Assembly (NCBI GenBank): GCA_963978895.1
Contig: OZ022246.1
Location: forward strand, 16,856,049 to 16,920,048
Length of the DNA: 64,000 bases
Origin: Erpobdella octoculata
Taxonomy: Eukaryota > Annelida > Clitellata > Hirudinida > Erpobdellidae
Direction: 5' to 3'
Position numbers and translations under genes: made by a program. The first letter of the stretch is position 1. Each line of letters opens with the position of its first letter. The notes under the pieces are model-generated. The model saw only the letters and a list, made by a program, of their open reading frames with translations, searched no databases and had not been told where the DNA came from. Positions 56,474 to 64,000 of this stretch are shown here, piece by piece.

Positions 56474-57020
56474 ATGAATTCAAGAGATTTTGAAAGCTTG
56501 GCGAAAAAACGTATCAACGCAAAGTGGTCTATCATTTTTAACAGAGCATGCCTAAAAGAAAACATTACGCCGAAATACGTTCAAAAATATATATATACAT
56601 ATATATATATATATATTCTCTTTAATGCACGCTCCGTTAAATATTACTGCCCATTTGGCGTTAATTAATTTTCTTGCCAAATTCTCGACGTTGCGAAATC
56701 CATCATCAGGGCCAAAATACAAACCAACTTAAAACAGAAATCAGAACTTGCGTCAGTTTGCTGATTTTCTGTTCTGATTTCTGTTTTAAGTTGTTTTGTT
56801 TTTTGGCCCTGATGATGGATTTCTTCCGAAACTGCAGTCGGCCTCTGAAATAAAATGACTGACAAACCCGAAAATATTCGTTTTTCTCCTGCATTTCGCA
56901 ACGTCGAGAATTTGGCAAGAAAATTAATTAACGCCAAATGGGCAGTAATATTTAACGGAGCGTGCATTAAAAAAAATATAACGCCAAATTATGTTCATAA
57001 TAAAATATATATATATATAT
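56474..57020. mobile_element. Penelope 5' fragments, including an inverted pair
   Basis: Three N-terminal-domain copies: plus strand 56474-56590 (KKRINAKWSIIFNRACLKEN), minus strand 56610-56716, and plus strand 56870-57003 ([32 protein letters not shown]). The last two are inverted around about 56760 with AAAACAGAAATCAGAAC on each side. Each runs into a TA run. The minus copy lacks the stretch between two ATTTC words, which the plus copy retains. Confidence 0.65.
56805..56843 (+). ncRNA. Hammerhead ribozyme motif (best copy)
   Basis: Plus strand: stem I GGCC, core CUGAUGA, a U, stem II GGA-UUUCU-UCC, GAA, stem III AC-UGCA-GU, cleavage-site C, stem I GGCC. Every canonical core base is present and GUC is the preferred cleavage triplet. 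Atypical points are the single extra U before stem II and the 2 bp stem III; short stem III is known for Penelope hammerheads and favours dimeric folding. Flanked 3' by the N-terminal-domain fragment. Confidence 0.68.
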
Positions 57021-57120
57021 AATCGACAATACATTGAGTGGTAGTATGGTCTGAGGGAGTGGAAGGTGAAGAAATAGCGACGATCGTGGCGTCAGGGTCA
57101 GAATATATATATATATATAT

Positions 57121-57310
57121 TACGTTGACGACATTTTCATCATGGTCGACGATTTAAGCAATCTTAAGCAGTTGAAGATCGCCCTCGAAGCTAACAGCGT
57201 ACTCCAATTTACCTATCAACTCTGCGACATAAAAAACCAGCTTCCCTTTCTCGATATTCTCGTCTCTCAAATCGAAAGTCGGCTACAATTAGACTTCTAC
57301 ACTGAACCTA
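57121..57310 (+). pseudogene. Displaced Penelope reverse transcriptase piece (YVDD)
   Basis: YVDDIFIMVDDLSNLKQLKI through LVSQIESRLQLDFYTEPT duplicates, with small differences, the segment at 58386-58580. It precedes the RT N-terminal part (57475), so it is out of order. Immediately before it, 57020-57100 is an inverted copy of about 59720-59790 (the 3' part of the element). It is a product of rearrangement between Penelope copies. Confidence 0.75.
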
Positions 57311-57474
57311 CCTGAATTCATTCTACAAGAACTACGATTCAAAGAAACGGATCACTGTTATGTCTAAACTTTCCAGACTGTACGGCGGTCCAATTTTTTT
57401 GAAAGACGAAATCAGGCTAATGCCTCAATATTTCCGACTATACTTCTACACCTGACAAGACTGAGTTCTTACAG

Positions 57475-59835
57475 ATGGGCTTCGCTTCCCACACACAGCA
57501 ACGTTACGACCCCATGACCAAAAAAACCGAATTAGAGATCTTATACCGCGACGTTAAACGACTCGCTACCGAAGGAATTCTTTGGTTTAACGATCAACTT
57601 TTTGCCTTACTGTCTCGCGAAGGTCACATCCACCGCAATCCGAAACGTACCTTTCTGTCTTCACGTATGCGCAGCACCGCTACGTCACTTCGCGACAACA
57701 CAAACATCATTTTGCGAAAGGCCGACAAGTCCAACACTTACGTGATTATGAATAGATCAGAATACTTCCAAAAGATTGACGTAATTTTATCTGATCAAAC
57801 CAAATTCAATAAAATCTCCCATAACACTATACCTGATATTAAAACAAAAGCCAACCAACTCATCGCCAACGCCAGCCTTCAGCTGCAATGCACAAGATTT
57901 TCCTAAATTATTGGTGAATACAACCAGACGGTAACGTAAAGACTCATAAACCTGACATGCCGCTGCGACCCATTATTTCACAATGCCCCACCCCTATATA
58001 CTTGTTAGCCAAATCTCTCAATTCTCTAATCGCTCCCTACTGCCCTGACTCTAATAGTCTCAAGTCCTCATCAGAATTCGTCGATCTTGTCTGTGACTGC
58101 AACCATACCTCCGGTTTCATAGCATCCATAGACGTCGTGAGCCTCTTACGTAGCGTACGACCACGCTACTCTCGAACCACCACTTCTCAGTAAAACAACC
58201 CTCACTCAACTTCTCGAAATATGCACCACTGCCGTACAGTTTTGAAGCCCAAATGGCGACCTTTACGTTCAGACTGACGGCGTCGCCATGGGATCGCCAC
58301 TCGGTCCCACGTTTGCACAGTTCTACATGGGTCACTAGGAAAACGTCATCTTCAGTACCCATCTCAAAAGACCTTACCTGTACGCGCGTTACGTTGACGA
58401 CATTTTCATCATGGTCGACGATTTAAGCAATCTTAAGCAGTTGAAGATCGTCCTCGAAGCTAACAGCGTACTCCAATTTAGCTATCAACTCTGCGACATA
58501 AAAAACCAGCTTCCCTTTCTCGATATTCTCGTCTCTCAAATCGAAAGTCGTCTAAAATTAGACGTCTACACTAAACCCACTTCTGGTGTCACAACATTAA
58601 ACGGCGATGGGTTCTGCCCCGAGCGCTACAAAAAAAGCCATCCTATCTACATCGAGCGTACAAGGTAGCTGAGGATTGGGTCCACTTTCATCACGAACTT
58701 CATAAAATCAAACAGTTATTGATCAATAACAACTTTTCCCAAAATCTCGTTGATAACACTGTCAACACCTTTCTCAACAAGAAACACCGCCTCACAAGCC
58801 CGCCCGACTCACCAAAACCCAGAATCGTCCCTTTATACTATCGCGCTCAAATGCATCACAACTACAAAATCAATGAATCTATTCTACACATATAATTCGT
58901 CGTCACGTTTCCATCACCGACACTGCCTACCTTCGCATCTACTACAAAAGTTTCAAAACCCACAGCCTAGTGGCACCAAACAACCTGTTACGCCATAACC
59001 TTCTCAAAAAACCAACGTCGTCTACCAGTTTCGTTGCCCACTTCACCACGAATCTACAGCTTCATATGTCGGCCACACTAGAACTACTTAATCTCGCCGA
59101 CTTACCATGCACGTACAGGGTGGGAATATTCATTCCCATTTCATCAACGACCACGCCATTCCACTTACCAGAAACATTACAGATTCAAATACTAGCGTGC
59201 TTACGTACTCTGGCGATCCCGTTCGATTGAAGATTCTCGAAGCCCTATACATATTTCAGATAAAACCCACGATGAACGTCCAAGACGAAAACTTCGACCA
59301 GACATTGCAATTGTTTCGTCACTGCAACGGACGCGCACCTCCACATCCATCGAACACACACTCTAGTTCGACAACTTCATGTACTGTTCTCACCTCGGTC
59401 CCTTCACTTCATGGCTACAGTCTACGCGAGCCTAAACCGAGTTCGACCACAGAACACCCACCCATTGTCTTCCTCCGCAGCTTCCCACCACGCTTCCTTC
59501 GCACCCTCCGACACCTGCTTCTGACCCTGACGCCACCTCGGTCCCTTCACTTCATGGCTACAGTCTACGCGAGCCTAAACCGAGTTCGACCACAGAACAC
59601 CCACCCATTGACACCAACCAAACTTCCCCACTCGAACCAAGTATTGCTTCTACCACCGATCCTTGTCTTCCTCCGCAGCTTCCCACCACGCTTCCTTCGC
59701 ACCCTCCGACACCTACTTCTGACCCTGACGCCACGATCGTCGCTATCTCTTCACCTTCCACTCCCTCATACCATACTACCACTCAATGCATCGTCGATTA
59801 CTCATCCGACCCAACGATCGTCGATATCTCTTAAC
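57475..59835 (+). pseudogene. Penelope-like element: reverse transcriptase and GIY-YIG nuclease
   Basis: Order along the plus strand: RT fingers (57475-57906; HRNPKRTFLSSRMR, NIILRKADKSNTYVIMNRSE) and a palm piece (57957-58193; LRPIISQCPTPIYLLAKSLN, FIASIDVVSLL). PLGPTFAQFYMGH lies in another frame near 58300. Catalytic YVDD is at 58386, then the thumb (58411-58668). The GIY-YIG domain (59020-59320) reads in mixed frames VYQFRCPL, SYVGHTRTT, LTMHVQGGNIHSHFINDHAI and LKILEALYIFQIKPTMN. A proline/threonine-rich tail with a ~190 bp tandem (59395-59760) follows. At least five frameshifts are present. RT plus GIY-YIG with hammerheads upstream identifies a Penelope/Neptune-type element. Confidence 0.85.
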
Positions 59836-59938
59836 TATATATATAGTTTATAGTCTTTTACACCATGTGTTTTAAGACGCGAAAACAAAATCAAAATGAA
59901 AAAAATACTTATTTACACTAAATAATTTTTCTCTATAT

Positions 59939-61042
59939 TTACAGTTCTTTAGGATTATTTTGTATCCATTTATAGATGATGTCGTGGCATATTTCCGAGT
60001 TCAGTATGGTTTGGAGTGTAGTTGGTTTTTGGATCCTTTTACAAAAGTTCCCAAGTTCCATTCCTAGTTGTGTCGTTTCTTTGCAGTGCAGCAACCAGTG
60101 CTCGATTGTTTCCTCTGTTCCGCAGGTTTCGCACAAACCTGTCTCATGATGATTCATTCTCTTCAAATTTTGTTTCAGCCGACACTTTCCAAGTCAGAGT
60201 CGGGAAATGATGACTTCCTTTTTTCTGTTTGTTGTCTTGAATTTAATTTTATTTGAGACTTTTTTTTCGAGAGACCAGTAGTGTCGACGTTCTTGAGCAG
60301 AGTCCCATCTGGTCTGCCATTCGTTCAAAAGCTCTCTGCGTATTGTTCTTTTTATGTCAAATATCTCTGGCATAATCTCAATCTCTATTTCGGGATGTTT
60401 GGTAGCTTCTTTGGCAATGCAGTCTGCCATTTCATTTCCACGTATGCCCACGTGGCTAGGTACCCAAATCAGGGTAATTGTTTTCCCTTCTTTTGAGAGG
60501 TTGGATGCTAGTGTTAGGACTGATTCCACAAGAGCAGATTTTTGAGCATTTGCGGAATTTTTCAATGATATCATAGAGCTATATGAATCCGTAAATAGGG
60601 CTATTTTATGTGGACCGTCTGGTTGTGCCATCCACTCCAAGCCGCATTTTATAGCTGTTAGCTCAGCCGTATAAATACTAACGTCATTCGTGACTCTCTT
60701 AGCTATTTTCATATCTTTTTCCGGGATATAAATTCCCATAGCTGCTACATTGTCTATCTTAGATGCATCTGTGTACATATGTGTCGAATCTGTATATGTA
60801 GCAATCAGTACCTTAGCTCTTTGGACAATTGACGGATCATCCTTCTTTAACCCCACCAGCCTTTCGTTAAAAAGAGGTGGAATAAGTTTCCATGGTGGAG
60901 TTAGAGAAGGAGTTAAGGGGACTGGATTGAATTTGTCAACTATTTTGTTCAATGCCGCTGTTCTTTTGGCTGCTGGATGTTCAGCTTCTTTCACTTTTCT
61001 GTGAAAGAACCATCGCCATTTAACCCCTTCTTGTCCTCTGGG

Positions 61043-61043
<1 letters not shown>
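59939..61043 (-). pseudogene. LINE C-terminus with RNase H (I/R1-group-like)
   Basis: The open minus-strand frame ends 60194, then continues after a frameshift at 59939-60166. RNase H type [10 protein letters not shown] (first Asp), [16 protein letters not shown] (Glu), [13 protein letters not shown] (second Asp), [20 protein letters not shown] (His and last Asp). All four catalytic acidic residues are present. A C-terminal CCHC finger follows (CETCGTEETIEHWLLHC). Upstream RT is absent; the frame is cut at 61043 by a TA array, so this is a 5'-truncated copy. Confidence 0.82.
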
Positions 61044-61897
<854 letters not shown>

Positions 61898-61912
61898 ATA
61901 TATATATATAAA

Positions 61913-62200
61913 TGTAAACGTTGCCGAATTAGCTCGCTAGCAATTTCTAAGGTTAAAGCTAGAAGTTATTTATAGCACAATATTTCTCAAATTATAATTC
62001 TGGCTTAGTACTTCTTTCGCACTAATTCAATCTAATTAAATCTCACGTTTCAGAAATCTCTTGAACTAATAATAAACGATAGAATAGAACAGCTCACGTA
62101 TACAGCTTGAACGTTGTAGCCATAGATTTATATTTATGATTGTAGTACTCTAGCTAGCTAGCTGCAAGCCTAGGCCCAAACGCGTATACAGTGAAATCGT
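61913..62200 (-). mobile_element. Diverged LTR fragment related to 16724-17306
   Basis: TGTAAACGTTGCCGAATTAG, then GAAGTTATTTATAGCACAAT and ATTTCTCAAATT follow the LTR's TGTAAACGTAGAGGAATATG and GAAGTTATTTATAACACAAT in order. The remainder is diverged. No coding is attached; possibly a solo LTR. Confidence 0.5.
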
Positions 62201-62611
62201 TTTGTGCGGGGTTGTGTATATAGATGTTATATCTAAAAATCTATACAAAAAAAGCTGGTGACCTGGAAGGGGGGTAATCAGAGGTAATTTTTATAAATAA
62301 ATTTAAACTTTTTCTTTATTTTATGCACCCCCCCCCCAAATATAACGGACCTGCCTACAAATTTAATCACTGATCATAAATTTGCTATTGAAAATAGGTG
62401 TTTACAAAACGAAAATGTCTATAAAAATATTTTAATTCAAAATTTTACTTTAAAGTGTTTTCTGGATATTATTTTAATAATAAATATCTAACATACCTGT
62501 AACGTGTAGATGTGTCCGTAAGCTTCCTACTCAAAAATAAGTTTCTAAAATCAACTTAGTTTCATATCAAAAAATTAAATAACAGATAAATTAAATTACT
62601 TTTGGGTCAAC

Positions 62612-62757
62612 CTTTTTCATGATCATCGTGACATTAGTTTCGAACCTCGAATAAACGTCAGCAAAAGCTCCGATAGACATCCTAAACATTGCCATCAATG
62701 ATTCACCGGCAGTATCAAACACTGGACTATCATAGCCACGAAACATAACAAACATGG
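62612..62757 (-). CDS. TRPV channel exon: S5 end, pore loop
   Basis: Acceptor ATTCCAG, donor GTTGAC. The translation (A)[20 protein letters not shown], then [19 protein letters not shown] contains the pore helix and filter region of a TRPV subunit (MSIGAF at the filter position). Joined in phase 1 to SQ from the previous exon, it gives the conserved GFSQA. It ends in phase 0 (MIMKK) before a long intron to 51372. Confidence 0.88.
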
Positions 62758-62842
62758 CTGGAATAAATAAGAAAAATTTTGAAATCTAAGATTAAAATTT
62801 GTAAATCCTTTAAAAGTCTAATTAAATTAAAAACATTGAAAC

Positions 62843-62952
62843 CTTGTGAAAATCCGACAAGTAAAATAAGGTAAATTGAGAAAAATCTCAGAAGATCGGT
62901 CATTATCATTTGGTAGATCATAACTACAAATTCGCCAACTGTTTTGAAACCT
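62843..62952 (-). CDS. TRPV channel exon: S4-S5
   Basis: Acceptor TTTTAG, donor GTTTCA. With the preceding FFC it reads [20 protein letters not shown], then [28 protein letters not shown]-x-M-I-Y-x-M-I is the strongly conserved S4-S5 linker of invertebrate TRPV channels. Confidence 0.92.
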
Positions 62953-63100
62953 CTAAAACACACAATTTATACTCTATTGTCATTCCTACCAAGTATTTAT
63001 CAACGAACACTCTCTATGACGGGAAGTGAAATAAAGTGAAAAAAAGGTTTTACTACAGAAAAAATGAAATGCAAATTATGATAGAATTATTGTGTATAAC

Positions 63101-63275
63101 CTGCAGAAAAAAAGAAAGTAGGGACCAGTTGTTAGAAGCGCAAGAACGGCCATGACATCAGAACATCTGTAAGCACATGTAGCGGTGCATGGAATCATAA
63201 GAACGACTATGATGTTGGAAATCAGAAACAATGTCTTCGATGGTGCCACAGCCTTGAGGTGTAAAATACGAACAA
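63101..63275 (-). CDS. TRPV channel exon: S3-S4
   Basis: Acceptor TTAAAG, donor CTGCAG|GTTATA (phase 2). The translation VRILHLKAVAPSKTLFLISN, then CSDVMAVLALLTTGPYFLFF covers S3 and S4. APxKTLF and the LLTTxPYFLFF block fit Nanchung/OCR-type TRPVs. Confidence 0.9.
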
Positions 63276-63352
63276 CTTTAAAAAAATTGTGTTTAAAAAT
63301 ATGACTTTCAGCTAAATAAAATTTTAGTATCTAACAAGGGTTTTAATGTAAC

Positions 63353-63464
63353 TTTTATGTCCTTGGTGGTATAATTCTTTGATTGAAAGTATGATATAGA
63401 TGATTGAACCGATGACTGTCATTAGGCCAAATGCAATTCTTGCCTGCCAAGAAATACATTCTAC
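63353..63464 (-). CDS. TRPV channel exon: S2
   Basis: Acceptor ATCAAAG, donor GTTACA. The translation VECISWQARIAFGLMTVIGS, then IIYIILSIKELYHQGHK is the second membrane helix. Using the donor at 63352 leaves phase 1, which joins in frame to the next exon (I-V-R-I-L-H); the later GT at 63335 would break the frame. Confidence 0.82.
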
Positions 63465-63523
63465 CTTTGATTCGAAGTTTGTTTTATAAGGCATATTTTT
63501 GTATCTATGAAACTTTGACTAAC

Positions 63524-63713
63524 TTTGTCTGTTGGCGTGTCGCATTTGAGCTGGTAGCACGAATCCGTGTCAATAGGATTGTGCGAAAAAAGAGAGTCGT
63601 TCAATGATGGATAAAATGACTTTGATGAAGGTAATTGTGTTCCAGGTCTGAACAAGAATGCCACAGTAAACATGATGAAGTACAGTATGAAGAAGCCAAA
63701 CCGCCGAAAAAAC
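63524..63713 (-). CDS. TRPV channel exon: S1 and extracellular loop
   Basis: Acceptor TTGAAG, donor GTTAGT. FFRRFGFFILYFIMFTVAFL with FRPG is S1; a Ser/Asp-rich extracellular loop (KSFYPSLNDSLFSHNPID; two Cys in SCYQLKC) follows to DTPTDK. Phase 0 at the 3' end. The N-terminal ankyrin-repeat exons should lie beyond 63713, mostly outside the window. Confidence 0.85.
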
Positions 63714-63796
63714 CTTCAAATATTCAAATTGGTAAAATCTGTATAGCGAGTATAAATCGCTATTCTAGATTTTGCTTTCTAAAGTTGGTAAATCTA

Positions 63797-63852
63797 CTTT
63801 AGGATGTAACCTTTCAGTTTGTCATGGCTGTTGAACATTTTCCATGATGTGT
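63797..63852 (-). CDS. Possible upstream TRPV exon (pre-S1)
   Basis: Only one frame is open. It gives WKMFNSHDKLK before a good donor AAAG|GTTACA at 63796, and a Trp-rich pre-S1 helix is expected here. The phase (1) does not fit the phase needed by the S1 exon unless the T6 run at its start is one base short. The 5' boundary is not determined. Confidence 0.3.
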
Positions 63853-63872
63853 GGTTATTAACTGTTATTATT

Positions 63873-64000
63873 ATTATTACAACGCTTATATTAACTTGCA
63901 ACGTTGTTTGTAATTTGTTTATTTGTTTCATCGCATCGACTAGTATTTCGATGGGTGCCATTAAATACATTAATCCGTTTTTAGACTTAAAAAAGTTAAA
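63873..64000. repeat. Dispersed repeat shared with 18951-19140
   Basis: ACAACGCTTATATTAACTTG, then CAACGTTGTTTGT and TTTCGATGGGTGCCATTAAA occur in the same order as at 18958-19115. The copy is cut by the window edge. It is probably the terminal part of the foldback-type element in the receptor intron. Confidence 0.75.

Overview
This window is AT-rich nuclear DNA from an invertebrate animal. Coding exons are split by GT-AG introns, simple-sequence arrays are everywhere, and most of the length is transposable-element debris. The two host genes recognised, an octopamine-beta-like amine receptor and a Nanchung/OCR-like TRPV channel, together with Penelope, Helitron, hAT and R2-type elements, fit a protostome, most plausibly an arthropod with an expanded genome. 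I cannot name the species.

Host genes. (1) On the + strand, a class A amine GPCR has two coding exons (18272-18648 and 26012-27188) around a 7.4 kb phase-2 intron, giving about 517 residues. (2) On the - strand, the transmembrane and C-terminal half of a TRPV channel is spread over eight exons from 63713 down to 30660. Splice phases agree across all seven junctions. Two introns are very long (about 11.2 and 20.3 kb) and hold most of the transposons between 31 and 62 kb. No other host gene is convincingly supported.

Layout. 1-2.6 kb: AC/TA arrays, a tandem tRNA-derived SINE and a non-autonomous Helitron. 2.8-4.3 kb: LTR-element gag and protease with a SAP-like N-terminus. 4.7-10.2 kb: two R2/NeSL-like LINE copies on the - strand. 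10.4-13.6 kb: a 450 bp ATGT array and Helitron debris. 13.7-17.3 kb: a Penelope fragment with a hammerhead ribozyme, then an internally deleted Ty3-type LTR element with both LTRs. 18.3-27.2 kb: the GPCR, whose intron holds a foldback repeat and a P-like transposon split by a hAT. 28-30.3 kb: Helitron copies with a 166 bp hairpin. 30.7-31.0 kb: last TRPV exons. 31-31.5 kb: ACTC arrays. 31.9-33.1 kb: acidic repeat ORFs. 33.1-37.1 kb: hAT and Helitron coding debris. 37.2-42 kb: Penelope pieces, Helitron ends and a second SINE. 43.5-50.7 kb: hAT, LINE and Ty3 pol debris, with one hAT nested in an integrase gene. 51.26-51.37 kb: TRPV pore-helix exon. 51.5-54.9 kb: CR1-like LINE. 55.5-59.8 kb: SINE and Penelope. 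59.9-61.9 kb: RNase H LINE and SINE tandem. 62.6-63.7 kb: TRPV exons.

The most notable signal is a family of hammerhead-ribozyme motifs at the 5' end of Penelope-like elements. The ribozyme core contains an ATG, and in several copies it overlaps the first codons of the element's open reading frame. A second is a conserved 3' domain, with a hairpin looped by TCAACGC, shared by two SINE families that have different tRNA-like heads.
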